From a virus: a stretch of DNA of 40,015 bases. Below are positions 1 through 7,524 of this stretch, one piece after another (the stretch's first letter is position 1; every line of letters starts with the position of its first letter). The translations under genes were made by a program, and so were the position numbers. The notes under the pieces are model-generated. The model was given only the letters and a program-made list of their open reading frames with translations, did not search any database and had not been told where the DNA came from. Where the stretch lies: the IMG/VR virus record IMGVR_UViG_3300026512_000033, positions 1 through 40,015 of that record; one strand, given 5' to 3'.

Positions 1-158
1 TGTTGGGGGGACTTCACACAAACAACCGCCCTCAACCCCAACCAAATCCTTACCGTTAGCGGAGTAGTGTATCTGAGCAAGCCTGTGACTGTGCCCCATA
101 ACCAAATTACTCATCACAGAGTACATAGTATTCTTAGCCGAGTAGCCAGCGTACTTAC
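1..158. repeat. Terminal direct repeat, left copy (genome circle closure)
   Basis: These 158 bases recur at 39858-40015 with one difference (A at 127, G at 39984). The overlap lies inside one open reading frame that continues across the junction, so the window is one full circle of 39,857 bp plus overlap. The mismatch is a silent third-position change in a Thr codon. This suggests population variation or a read error, not two functional repeats. Confidence 0.95.
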
Positions 159-1638
159 TCAAACTACCCCCATTCAAACGCTTATCGCCATGCATAATAA
201 TAGTATCGCCAAGCTTAAGAGTTCCCGCTGTTTTCTTCCAATAATCAGGATCTGCACCAACCCACTTAACACCTTCAACGTTAAGCATTAAGAGGTTCTC
301 AAGCTTCAAACCTTCCAAACCGTAAAGCTCCTTATTCTTCCACAAATACTTCTGAAGCCTACTGTTACCAGTGAAATTAACCCTCCCATTCACACGAGTT
401 ATAAGAGTTTCTTCTTTCGTGGTAATGGCTACGAACTTTTTAATCTCTGGAACTACTTCAAAAGAAGCGTACTTGGAAACAATTCCTTCAGGGTAAATGC
501 TAACCTTGTAAACAGGCTTATTCCCAAACCCAGCGCGGTTATCCCTGACAGAGTACTTCGCTGGGATTCCGTGAAGAATACACATCCTCTGAACCCTATC
601 AACATTCTCAAAATCCGTGCTCGTCCAAACAATGTGATTATAAGCTCTCCCCCCATCAGTCTCAGCGAGAGTTTTTAAAAGAGCTTTTAACTGCTCTTCA
701 GAAATGTTCAGAACCCACTCTTCTGGAAAACGCTTAACACCTCCTAACAAGTTGAAGATGCGTTTAGCCCAGTAACCGTAAATCCTAATCATGAATGGTT
801 GTAACTTGTTATGCCTGCTCACAGTTGCTTTTCTGAGAGTGTAAGGAACCCCCATGCTATCCAACAGGTTTGTTAAACTTCTTATTTTTCTCTGTTTGGA
901 CAGTTTGAACTGAACCCCTACTTTTGAACTGTTAGGATTGTATTTTGAGTAATCCACAACGGTTCCGTCAGCGATCACCCAAGTGAGTAGTTTTATTTCC
1001 TCATTGGAGAGTGGTAAGGGGTTAGCAGTCTCGTAAAAGCCTGCGAATCTCTGCTCAGTTTGGGAGAAACCCTTCTTCATAGCGTCTGAAACCTTAACCC
1101 TCCTCCCATTGATTATTAATGCGTGGTTAAAGGTTACGTGTTCCTCCCCAAGCCAAGTTTTAACAACCACCCACTTATCCACTATGCGTGATGAAACTTT
1201 TAAAGGGTAATCAAATCTTACCCTGCCACTTCTCATGTTAAACTGAGCGACTTTATCCTGTTTGGTTATTTCCGCTGCGAGCTTCCAACCCTTATCAGTG
1301 AGTACTTCCGTGTCTTCAGTAACGCATTCGTGATTACCTTCCAAGTAGTAAATCTTAGTTTTTTTACCGACAGCTCTCCTAATCTTCCTAATGGCGTCCT
1401 TACCCTGTTTGAGCTCCTCATCGATTGAGTAGTGTTCGGGATTCTTATCAAAATTGGAGAGTGAGTAAAAGTCTAACAAGTCCCCGTTTATCACGAACAC
1501 GTTAGGCTTGTTCTCCTTAACATACCTCAACATCAGGCTGAAAGCCTTCCCATCAAGGTATGGAATGTGATAATCCCCTGTCACAACAACTTTCCTAACC
1601 TTTCCAACTTCTTTCATAACGACATCCTCTAAACTCAT
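1..1638 (-). CDS. Calcineurin-like metallophosphoesterase interrupted by an intein (N-terminal part; continues at 39857)
   Basis: The frame is open from ATG 1638 to the window edge and continues in frame across the circle junction to the stop at 39720, giving a 591-residue precursor. Metallophosphoesterase motifs are GDYH (D22, H24), GDLLD (D53), GNHE (N102, H103), an MHGD histidine (H483) and GHSH (515-518). Residues 105-425 are an intein, so the spliced enzyme would be 270 residues. Such enzymes hydrolyse phosphomono- or phosphodiesters at a two-metal centre; viral ones are often nucleases or nucleotide phosphatases, and the substrate here is unknown. It is the last gene of the primase/methyltransferase operon. 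Its leader holds a 13-bp inverted repeat, with a GGGGG ribosome-binding site after it. Confidence 0.92.
   Translation of the reverse strand, partial: MSLEDVVMKEVGKVRKVVVTGDYHIPYLDGKAFSLMLRYVKENKPNVFVINGDLLDFYSLSNFDKNPEHYSIDEELKQGKDAIRKIRRAVGKKTKIYYLEGNHECVTEDTEVLTDKGWKLAAEITKQDKVAQFNMRSGRVRFDYPLKVSSRIVDKWVVVKTWLGEEHVTFNHALIINGRRVKVSDAMKKGFSQTEQRFAGFYETANPLPLSNEEIKLLTWVIADGTVVDYSKYNPNSSKVGVQFKLSKQRKIRSLTNLLDSMGVPYTLRKATVSRHNKLQPFMIRIYGYWAKRIFNLLGGVKRFPEEWVLNISEEQLKALLKTLAETDGGRAYNHIVWTSTDFENVDRVQRMCILHGIPAKYSVRDNRAGFGNKPVYKVSIYPEGIVSKYASFEVVPEIKKFVAITTKEETLITRVNGRVNFTGNSRLQKYLWKNKELYGLEGLKLENLLMLNVEGVKWVGADPDYWKKTAGTLKLGDTIIMHGDKRLNGGSLSKYAGYSAKNTMYSVMSNLVMGHSHRLAQIHYSANGKDLVGVEGGCLCEVPPT
364..1326 (-). 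mobile_element. Intein with LAGLIDADG homing endonuclease, in the GNHE motif of the metallophosphoesterase
   Basis: The intein is 321 residues (precursor 105-425). Block A is CVTEDTEVLT, starting at Cys1 directly after GNHE. Block B is HVTFNHALI, with its histidine. The two endonuclease helices are LLTWVIADG (217-225) and LLKTLAETDG (320-329), and both keep an acidic residue. The C-terminal junction reads NFTGN followed by Ser, so the +1 nucleophile is Ser426. Removing it joins GNHE to SRLQKYL, the usual run of this family. The residue before the terminal Asn is Gly, not the common His. The length and both dodecapeptides suggest an intact, mobile intein. Confidence 0.93.
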
Positions 1639-1653
1639 AAGTCAAAACCCCCG

Positions 1654-1699
1654 AAGAATTTTTGATCAAGCACGGCTCCGAACCCCATCAAAAATTCTT
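1654..1699 (-). promoter_or_regulatory. Perfect 13-bp inverted repeat in the metallophosphoesterase leader
   Basis: AAGAATTTTTGAT at 1654-1666 pairs perfectly with ATCAAAAATTCTT at 1687-1699 around a 20-nt GC-rich loop. It lies between the primase stop (1702) and the ribosome-binding site of the next gene. There is no U-tract after it, so it looks more like an mRNA stability or translation element than a terminator. Confidence 0.6.
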
Positions 1700-1701
1700 A
1701 T

Positions 1702-2697
1702 TCAAGGGTTTTGCTTTAAAACATTTGCGGTAGTATGCTTGGGCACCAGTTTATTCTTACACCCCTCACACACCCCCAGTAGCGAAAACTCTGATAAAAA
1801 GCTCTTAATATACTTACAACTAATACTGCCGTTGACAGTTTTAGCAACGCTTTTCAAATAAGACTCTTTTAAATAATTATTAAGCTGGTAGGAATTGTAA
1901 TCCTCAAGTTTTTGGAGAATCTCACGCTCAGATAACCCCACACGCTTATAATAACTGGCGAGAATGAAAACAACCCTCTTACGACCATCCTTCTTATCCA
2001 AAAAATCGTTAGAGAGCAAAGCTTTAATACAGTTAGGCTCACCCCCAACCGCGAGGTAAGGCTTCTTAATCCTCAACCAAACCTTATTCTTAACCCTCTC
2101 AAACCTCTCCAAAACCCATTCTGGAAGCTTATTATCCCAAGTGAGTTCGGGCTTGTAACCCCCAACCCACTTTTTAAAACCGTGATTCTTCCTGTGAATC
2201 TCATTCTCCAACTGTATAAGAGTCTTAGGCACCATACAAACGTGAGCCGGGTGGGTTGGCTTCAAATAACCAATACCGAAATGCCTAAGAACAAGCCTTC
2301 TCAAAATCTTCCTATGAGGCTTAGAATACTTCATCATCTCAGGGAAGAAGCAGTGAAGGTGGTAACCGCTACCCCCACTGAACCACAGAGAAGCTTTAAC
2401 CCCTTCCTTCTCCATCCTTTTCAAAATCTTATTAGCGAGTTTCAAACCGACATCCTCATTCTCCAAAGAGTGGTTCTCAACATCAATATCGAAAACAACT
2501 TCATCAGGAAGTATCTGCCTCTGATTAGGAGTGGCGTAGTGCTTCTCCTCAAAAAAATGCTTATCAAGAACGAACCACTTGTGAGGACGTCCCAAAAACC
2601 TCATAACCCTAAAACTACCATACTTATCATAATAAAATTTTAGGATCTCAACAGGTGTGAGATCCACAAACTCTTTACCACCGAACAGCTTACTCAT
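1702..2697 (-). CDS. Archaeo-eukaryotic primase (PriS-like catalytic domain plus PriL-like Fe-S domain)
   Basis: This 331-residue protein carries the primase-superfamily metal motif FDIDVE (D70, D72) and the nucleotide-binding motif SGGSGYHLH (107-115, H113). A basic segment near IHRKNH (167-172) follows. The C-terminal third has PNCIKAL (C223), then C294, C310 and C313. This four-cysteine pattern resembles the [4Fe-4S] domain of archaeal and eukaryotic PriL, so catalytic and Fe-S modules appear fused in one chain. It probably makes primers for genome replication. Its start overlaps the upstream gene by 8 nt and has no clear ribosome-binding site, which suggests coupled translation. Confidence 0.88.
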   Translation of the reverse strand: MSKLFGGKEFVDLTPVEILKFYYDKYGSFRVMRFLGRPHKWFVLDKHFFEEKHYATPNQRQILPDEVVFDIDVENHSLENEDVGLKLANKILKRMEKEGVKASLWFSGGSGYHLHCFFPEMMKYSKPHRKILRRLVLRHFGIGYLKPTHPAHVCMVPKTLIQLENEIHRKNHGFKKWVGGYKPELTWDNKLPEWVLERFERVKNKVWLRIKKPYLAVGGEPNCIKALLSNDFLDKKDGRKRVVFILASYYKRVGLSEREILQKLEDYNSYQLNNYLKESYLKSVAKTVNGSISCKYIKSFLSEFSLLGVCEGCKNKLVPKHTTANVLKQNP

Positions 2698-2941
2698 TTT
2701 TGAAGAGGAGCTTTTCTAACAAGCCCTCACCGTTTTGAACCTGTATCAAATCATCCCCCACATTCTTGTAAAAGTGGTCGAACAAAACATCGTAGTAGAG
2801 CAGTCCCCTGCCACGCTCATCTTCGTAAAAACCCACGGGGTAAAGGGCGTAAGTGTTGTCAAAATCCGCAAAACCCTCCTTGTGAATGGTTCTGTGGTAA
2901 GCACTCACAAGGTTTTCAATATTCTTCTTATCAAATTTCAT
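2690..2941 (-). CDS. Hypothetical protein in the primase/methyltransferase operon
   Basis: An 83-residue acidic, aromatic-rich protein with no recognisable domain. A strong GAGAGGTGG site precedes ATG 2941. The 3' end overlaps the primase start by 8 nt, and only three bases separate it from the methyltransferase upstream, so it belongs to that operon. Residues such as YHRTIHKEGFADFDN and YEDERGRGLLYYD look like a compact globular fold. No function is proposed. Confidence 0.75.
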   Translation of the reverse strand: MKFDKKNIENLVSAYHRTIHKEGFADFDNTYALYPVGFYEDERGRGLLYYDVLFDHFYKNVGDDLIQVQNGEGLLEKLLFKNE

Positions 2942-2944
2942 TTT

Positions 2945-3472
2945 TTAACCACCTCTCAAACTTTTTTTTTCTAACTTGGCGAATAAGAGTTTTTCAGGTA
3001 AAACCCTCCAGCAAAACCAACTCGTGTTAAACCAGCAGGACTTACCCTTCATAAAATCCACTCTCCTATCCAGCACTAATAACTCAACACCGTGCTTTCT
3101 GAACAGTTCTCCTCTACTCACACCTTCTAAAGCTGTGAGTGGCAGTAAGAAACAAAAAGGTTTGTTCAACTCATACGCTCTTTCTAAAAACTTATCTTTT
3201 AAACTGTATGGCGGGTTTGTTATTAAAACATCCCACTCGTCTGGTTGGTATTCGAAAAAATCCTTGCCTTCACTCACATGACTCGTCACCACTTCAAACC
3301 CATCATTTCTCAACACTTTTGTTATGTTGCTTTTTCCAAAATCAGTGCACTCCCAAAAAATCTTATCTTTAAACTTTTTTAAATAAGGCAGTAAGGGTGT
3401 TATAGCATAGTCAGGAGTGTACAACTCATCATTCTTAACTTTTTGCATATATTTAATCATTGCTTTTTTCAT
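2945..3472 (-). CDS. DNA adenine methyltransferase-like protein (NPPY motif)
   Basis: The likely start is ATG 3472, preceded by GGGGGTG, giving 175 residues. An upstream in-frame ATG at 3508 lies inside the preceding gene and lacks a site. The catalytic motif IV reads VLITNPPYSLKDKF, typical of N6-adenine methyltransferases. An acidic 'FWECTDFGKSNI' stretch earlier probably corresponds to the AdoMet-binding motif I region. It resembles short stand-alone phage adenine methyltransferases and is probably used to mark viral DNA. It overlaps the preceding methyltransferase gene by 20 nt, which suggests the two enzymes are made together. No restriction endonuclease is next to it. Confidence 0.75.
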   Translation of the reverse strand: MKKAMIKYMQKVKNDELYTPDYAITPLLPYLKKFKDKIFWECTDFGKSNITKVLRNDGFEVVTSHVSEGKDFFEYQPDEWDVLITNPPYSLKDKFLERAYELNKPFCFLLPLTALEGVSRGELFRKHGVELLVLDRRVDFMKGKSCWFNTSWFCWRVLPEKLLFAKLEKKSLRGG

Positions 3473-4769
3473 TGTGCACCCCCAGTATCCTCTTCTTTGC
3501 AATTTCACAATACTTAGGATTCAACTCAATTCCAATCCACCGCCTGTTTAATTTCTCCGCAACGACAGCTGTAGTGCCACTACCCATAAAAGGGTCAAGC
3601 ACAACACCTTTATCCCATTCATTATTCCCACAAGAACAATATTCAGAATAACCGCATTCACGAAGAGAATTCCCAGAATCATCAACTACAGTATGAACAG
3701 TTTCTAAAAGCCATTTATCCCACTCGTCAGACAAATTATAAATACTTTTTAATTTGGTATAATCTTCAGGAGAGGGTAAAGATTGCCCATTAAGATCTGT
3801 TCTTAGCCAATGCTCCCATTTAGTTCTTTCAAAATACTTGTCAAGAATAGCCTTATCTTTACCAATCTGTTTTTTTAACCATTTAGCAAAAGCCACTTGC
3901 ATGGATTTAGGAATAACATACTTTCTTTCCACAGTATAATAATGCTTTCTACCACCAGCACTATCAACACTGTTGCTTGCCATTCTATACTTACCTGTTA
4001 CACCTTTCTCTTTGCCTCGCTTTTCAACCCGTTCATATATCCTTTCACGTGGCAGACCACATTTTTTACACACTTCTTCTGGACACCCCGCTCTTATAGG
4101 AATCTCGCATAACTCTTCAGGGTAAACAGCAAAGTGAGCACCTTTAAAAGGTTTTGTGCTTATGCTCCAAACAGTTCTTTTGTTACGCCCCCGACCACCA
4201 TAAAAATCTTGTTCTGTTGCGTATCTGAATTGAACATGTTTATCATCAGATTTTTTACCAATAAAACCAGCGTGTGGCGTGGACTTATAAGGTTCTAACA
4301 CTTGTTTAAAATAATACTTTTTATTTTTTACAAAGAAAAATATTTTCTCAAAATCTATTGTAAACCTATCCTTAACACTTTCAGGCATGGCATTCGGTTT
4401 GTGCCAAATAATCTCATTGCGGAGTATCCAACCTCGTTCTATCATTCCAATAGCAAAACGTTCTGGAATTAAACAGAGAGATTTTTGTTTCATAGTATCT
4501 CCCAAATTCACCCAACAAGTCCCTGTTGGTTTCAAAACTCTATAAACTTCATCAAAAATTTTCCACAACTTTTCCAAGTATTCATCAAAAGAACTTTCTA
4601 ACCCCAACTGCCCCCTAATTTTATAATCTCGCAAAGCCCAGTAAGGGGGGGATGTAACAACACAGTCAACACTCTCATCGGGTAACTTTTTAAGAATTTC
4701 CAAAACATCGCCATTGTAAAGAATTCCTTTATCATCCTCGTAATACACTTTTTCTTTTGGAAATTCCAT
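3453..4769 (-). CDS. DNA methyltransferase, N4-cytosine/N6-adenine type (TSPPYW motif)
   Basis: This 438-residue enzyme has motif IV as TSPPYWALRDY (39-49) near the N terminus and the AdoMet-binding motif LDPFMGSGTT near residues 391-400, followed by the IGIEL helix end. This is the beta-class order. SPPY favours N4-cytosine methylation, although some N6-adenine enzymes also have it. Between them lie cysteine groups (CPEEVCKKCG and CGYSEYCSCG) that probably bind zinc, as in archaeal and phage members of this family. ATG 4769 has a GGAGGAGTGA site. The enzyme probably protects the viral genome from host restriction; no cognate nuclease is evident. Confidence 0.88.
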   Translation of the reverse strand: MEFPKEKVYYEDDKGILYNGDVLEILKKLPDESVDCVVTSPPYWALRDYKIRGQLGLESSFDEYLEKLWKIFDEVYRVLKPTGTCWVNLGDTMKQKSLCLIPERFAIGMIERGWILRNEIIWHKPNAMPESVKDRFTIDFEKIFFFVKNKKYYFKQVLEPYKSTPHAGFIGKKSDDKHVQFRYATEQDFYGGRGRNKRTVWSISTKPFKGAHFAVYPEELCEIPIRAGCPEEVCKKCGLPRERIYERVEKRGKEKGVTGKYRMASNSVDSAGGRKHYYTVERKYVIPKSMQVAFAKWLKKQIGKDKAILDKYFERTKWEHWLRTDLNGQSLPSPEDYTKLKSIYNLSDEWDKWLLETVHTVVDDSGNSLRECGYSEYCSCGNNEWDKGVVLDPFMGSGTTAVVAEKLNRRWIGIELNPKYCEIAKKRILGVHNEKSND

Positions 4770-4775
4770 TTCTTA

Positions 4776-5171
4776 TCACTCCTCCGATGCGTTGTACTCA
4801 TAATCCTCATCTTCTCCAAATTCAGAAGCGTCTTCTTCAACATCAGGAGTTTCGAACAACTCCTCCTGTTTCTCACGGAGAAAAGCTTCTCTAAGAATTA
4901 GTAAGTAATTAATAGCGTCACTGATAGTATCATCAAAAGTTTCGGAAACGTCAGTGTTAGCAGTGTCAAACACTAATGATTTAAGCCTTTCAAACTTATC
5001 GGACAGTCTAACCATCACGCTCACTTTCGGACTGACACCGTAAGGTTTCAAAGCTTCAAAATTTTTGAGAACAGACCCGGAACCGCCACTGTAAAACTCA
5101 TCTTTCAATTGTAAAAGCATAAAAGAATTGTTCAGAAAGTTTCTCATTCTTTCCTTCTCGCTCATAAGCAT
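4776..5171 (-). CDS. Nucleotide modification-associated (Nmad1/DUF1599-like) protein
   Basis: A 131-residue helical protein. The run from YGVSPKVSVMVRLSDKFERL to ETFDDTISDAINYLLIL resembles the Nmad1/DUF1599 family: the pattern is RLSDK.ERL, then a conserved Asp pair, then DAINY. Such all-alpha proteins are found with phage base-modification or methylation genes and may be related to MazG-like nucleotide hydrolases. The C-terminal 30 residues are an acidic tail. It is the first gene of the methyltransferase/primase operon, with a GAGGTGG site before ATG 5171 and a BRE/TATA promoter upstream. The family assignment is from recognised pattern only. Confidence 0.55.
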   Translation of the reverse strand: MLMSEKERMRNFLNNSFMLLQLKDEFYSGGSGSVLKNFEALKPYGVSPKVSVMVRLSDKFERLKSLVFDTANTDVSETFDDTISDAINYLLILREAFLREKQEELFETPDVEEDASEFGEDEDYEYNASEE

Positions 5172-5194
5172 TTTAGAACCACCTCACATATTAG

Positions 5195-5224
5195 TTTATA
5201 AGTACTCCTTTATAAGTTTTTCCA
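5195..5224 (-). promoter_or_regulatory. Archaeal-type promoter (BRE + TATA) for the methyltransferase/primase operon
   Basis: On the minus strand, GGAAAAA (a BRE-like purine box) is followed by the TATA box ACTTATAAA (5209-5217). A second copy of ACTTATAAA lies 14 bp downstream (5195-5203). Expected transcription start is near 5190, about 20 bases before ATG 5171. The BRE/TATA layout matches the promoters at 17177, 39137 and 39704. The duplicated box could give two start sites or hold a regulator. Confidence 0.55.
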
Positions 5225-5233
5225 TAACCACAA

Positions 5234-5686
5234 TTATGTGTTCGGAACTTCCGACTCATAAATATTCTTTTTATTCTTTAAAAAATCAACAACATTAACA
5301 GGGGGTAAGATTGTAACTTTACCATTCTCGTTAAGTATTTCTATGACTTGCGCTGGCTTGTAATCAGCCTTGAAAAAAAGCCAAGTGTTCATTCCCCGAC
5401 TCTCACGAACACACTGATCAATCCAACGCTTCACAACAGCTAAGTCCAAAACGTTCTTCTTACGACCCAAACTCTTAATACGCTTACACTCAATAACAAC
5501 CCTGAAAATTCGGTTAAACTTCTCATCCTCTGTGAAAACATCACCCGAAAACACTGGGTTGTGAGACTTGTGAGAAGTTTGAAAAGCTCCGCTCATCGGA
5601 ACACGCATAAACTTAACGCCAAAACTCTTGCTGAGGAGGTGAGCTGTGAAGAGCTCAAACCTCTTCCCTTTTTTCAAACTGTTCAT
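5234..5686 (-). CDS. Hjc-like Holliday-junction resolvase / PD-(D/E)XK endonuclease
   Basis: From ATG 5686 (150 residues). An upstream in-frame GTG at 5698 is possible but too close to the AGGAG site. The protein begins with KKGKRFEL, in which the Glu is the first catalytic acid seen in Hjc-like resolvases. NPVFSGDVF then gives the Asp, and FRVVIECKR gives the E-x-K core. The fold is PD-(D/E)XK. The likely roles are resolving branched replication or recombination intermediates or trimming before packaging. It sits between the AAA+ ATPase and primase groups. A restriction-like or VRR-type nuclease is the alternative. Confidence 0.75.
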   Translation of the reverse strand: MNSLKKGKRFELFTAHLLSKSFGVKFMRVPMSGAFQTSHKSHNPVFSGDVFTEDEKFNRIFRVVIECKRIKSLGRKKNVLDLAVVKRWIDQCVRESRGMNTWLFFKADYKPAQVIEILNENGKVTILPPVNVVDFLKNKKNIYESEVPNT

Positions 5687-5731
5687 TGTTTCCACCAACT
5701 CCTAAAAAAAAGTGTTTTTTCAAAAAGAGGA

Positions 5732-5929
5732 TTATTTAACCTTTTCAAAAGATTCTTCTAAAAAAGCGTAAGCTTCCTCATCATCCCCGAAGAAGGGTCG
5801 GACAAAAGCTTCCTCATCATACTTGCATAACTCCACTTTAATAGTTCCTTCCCTTATCCTCCAACAGATTTGTCTTATCATTTCCTTCCAAGCGTCTTTT
5901 AACCACTGCTCTGACAACTCGGAGTCCAT
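5732..5929 (-). CDS. Hypothetical small acidic protein
   Basis: A 65-residue protein with a good AAAGGTGATG site before ATG 5929. The N-terminal half is probably an amphipathic helix (SEQWLKDAWKEMIRQICWRI), and the C terminus is acidic (GDDEEAYAFLEESFEKVK). It lies 7 bp after the following small gene and is co-directional with the replication genes. No family is recognised. Confidence 0.7.
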   Translation of the reverse strand: MDSELSEQWLKDAWKEMIRQICWRIREGTIKVELCKYDEEAFVRPFFGDDEEAYAFLEESFEKVK

Positions 5930-5936
5930 ACTCTCA

Positions 5937-6182
5937 TCACCTTTTATAATGCTTGTGAGAACCCCACATCAAAAACTCAACAGCATCCTCACACTCCTTC
6001 TTCAAAGGCACTATGAAAGGCTCCTTCTCCTTGTAAAACCAATCGTTGCTGGGATTGTAAAGCAGTTTCCCACCCCCAGAGAAGTCGCTGTAACTCCCAA
6101 CAACAAAATAACCCTTGCAAAAGGGGTATTTTGAAAACTCCTTCCAAACCTTCTTATTCCTAAGTATTCTTTCCAAACCCAT
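5937..6182 (-). CDS. Hypothetical protein downstream of the AAA+ ATPase
   Basis: An 81-residue protein with a GGGGTGAT site before ATG 6182. It is aromatic and Lys-rich, with YFVVGSYSDFSGGGKLLY and a C-terminal HKHYKR. It lies 6 bp after the AAA+ ATPase stop, so the two are probably co-translated. No domain is recognised; a small partner of the ATPase is possible but is inference from position only. Confidence 0.7.
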   Translation of the reverse strand: MGLERILRNKKVWKEFSKYPFCKGYFVVGSYSDFSGGGKLLYNPSNDWFYKEKEPFIVPLKKECEDAVEFLMWGSHKHYKR

Positions 6183-6188
6183 TTTAGA

Positions 6189-7343
6189 TCACCCCACAAC
6201 CACTTCTTCCACAGGCTCTTCAAAACTCTCAAACTTCCCAAAACCCTCACCGCTCTTAAGCATCTTCTTATACTGCAAAAACCTGTTGTAAAAAAGCTTC
6301 ACTAAGTAATCAAACTCTTCAAGCGTGGAAGCGTAAAGTTTCAGAAATGGTAAGAGCTTCTCAAAAGTAACTACGTGCCTACCCCTAATCTCGGGCAGCA
6401 AATCCCAATTAACACTCCAACCTTTACCCTTAGCCTCATCCAAGTAGTGGTGCTTATACCACTCCAAACTCTTCAAAAAATCCAACAAGTAATCCTTACT
6501 ACTCAGAAAAACCTTATCAAGCTCGGAACCCGTCAAGGTTTTAAACTGAGACATGTCAAGCTTCCCCTCAAGCTTAAAAGGAACAAACCTGTCAAGAACC
6601 GCCTCTGTGAAAACATTGTCAAAAAACTTGGACTCCCCACCAACCTTCGCGTAGTATTGGAGGGGGTTGTAAAGAATAACCATTGACAAGTCGGAAATAT
6701 CATAAACATCCTTACCCCCATTAGTCCCACGACTACTCTTCTCATAAAAACTCTTATAATCCCCCACGAGGAGGAGAAGCTCTTGCAAAAGCTTCTTCTG
6801 CTCAGAACCCAAATTACTCAACTCGTTAAGAACCAAAACACTGTTCTCCAAACGGTACTCAACCGCTGGAACAGTCCTGGGATTAACAACTGAAACGTGA
6901 TTGGTAAGAAGTTTAAGAATGGAAAACACACTGTCCTTACCGAACCCTGCGGGAGCGGCAACCCTAAAATTAACCCTCCCACAATAACTCGCCAAAGCTA
7001 AAAGCTTCAAAACGAGAAAATCCTCAGGATTACTATGCTCCAAATCAAGCCCATCAACCAACTCCTTAAAACTCATCTTATGCTCAGGTAAAACCTTAAC
7101 AGCTTGGTAACCAATAACGTGGTGGTAAAGCTTATTCCTAAACGGAACCTCCTCCGCCCTAGTAATCCTTATAGGAAGCTCATCTATGAGGTCCACGTCG
7201 AGAAGGTACTTCACCTTATTCAAATGGACCAGCCAAAACGTTTGGTCCTGAATAACAATCTCCTCAATCAGATCCGACGCAGTAACCGTTTGGGAGTAGT
7301 AGTAACGCTTAAACTTTTCCAAAACCGAGTACTGCCATTTCAC
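6189..7343 (-). CDS. AAA+ ATPase, probable replicative helicase or helicase loader
   Basis: A 384-residue protein starting at GTG 7343 behind GGAGGTGG. The Walker A loop is APAGFGKD (130-137); the residue after Lys is Asp, not the usual Ser/Thr. The Walker B-like strand is VLVLNELS (170-176), with Asn before the Glu. A sensor-1-like MVILYNP follows near residue 230, and a possible arginine finger DRF near 270. The N-terminal 120 residues are a separate domain. Position among the primase, nuclease and OB-fold-like genes suggests a hexameric DNA motor. The substitutions around the nucleotide site are worth noting. It could instead be a loader or an MCM/MoxR-like chaperone. Confidence 0.72.
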   Translation of the reverse strand: MKWQYSVLEKFKRYYYSQTVTASDLIEEIVIQDQTFWLVHLNKVKYLLDVDLIDELPIRITRAEEVPFRNKLYHHVIGYQAVKVLPEHKMSFKELVDGLDLEHSNPEDFLVLKLLALASYCGRVNFRVAAPAGFGKDSVFSILKLLTNHVSVVNPRTVPAVEYRLENSVLVLNELSNLGSEQKKLLQELLLLVGDYKSFYEKSSRGTNGGKDVYDISDLSMVILYNPLQYYAKVGGESKFFDNVFTEAVLDRFVPFKLEGKLDMSQFKTLTGSELDKVFLSSKDYLLDFLKSLEWYKHHYLDEAKGKGWSVNWDLLPEIRGRHVVTFEKLLPFLKLYASTLEEFDYLVKLFYNRFLQYKKMLKSGEGFGKFESFEEPVEEVVVG

Positions 7344-7522
7344 AAAACCACCTCCCCTTCTTTCTCAACTTTTCCAAAATTCAAAACGTTCTTCTTCTTA
7401 CGCACTCCTTCTTTTAAAGAATCCCCTTTAACAGGGGTTATGAACTGTTTAGCGATTCTGAAACGCTCACCATCCCACACTATGAGTTGGTGAGCCCAGA
7501 ACCTGAGTTTGAGCGAAGCCAT
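7340..7522 (-). CDS. Hypothetical small basic protein
   Basis: A 60-residue basic protein (MASLKLRFWAHQLIVWDGERFRIAKQF...). ATG 7522 is preferred; GTG 7528, overlapping the upstream stop, is the alternative. Its end overlaps the AAA+ ATPase start by 4 nt (GTGA), so the two are coupled. The WDGERF run looks like a small beta-barrel or DNA-contacting fold, but no family is recognised. Confidence 0.65.
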   Translation of the reverse strand: MASLKLRFWAHQLIVWDGERFRIAKQFITPVKGDSLKEGVRKKKNVLNFGKVEKEGEVVL

Positions 7523-7524
7523 CT

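Noticed and set aside
1266-1451. Short minus-strand frame across the intein N-terminal junction
   Set aside because: It is in another frame of the metallophosphoesterase gene and lacks a ribosome-binding site; no frameshift is needed to explain the gene.
1654-1699. tRNA-like attachment site (GGTTCGGAG-like run within the hairpin loop)
   Set aside because: No cloverleaf or integrase was found, and the T-arm stem does not pair.
2182-2643. 153-codon plus-strand frame opposite the primase
   Set aside because: It is a shadow of the primase coding sequence, with no ribosome-binding site and no family pattern.
2945-3508. Longer start for the NPPY methyltransferase at 3508
   Set aside because: It adds 12 residues inside the preceding gene with no ribosome-binding site; ATG 3472 has GGGGGTG.
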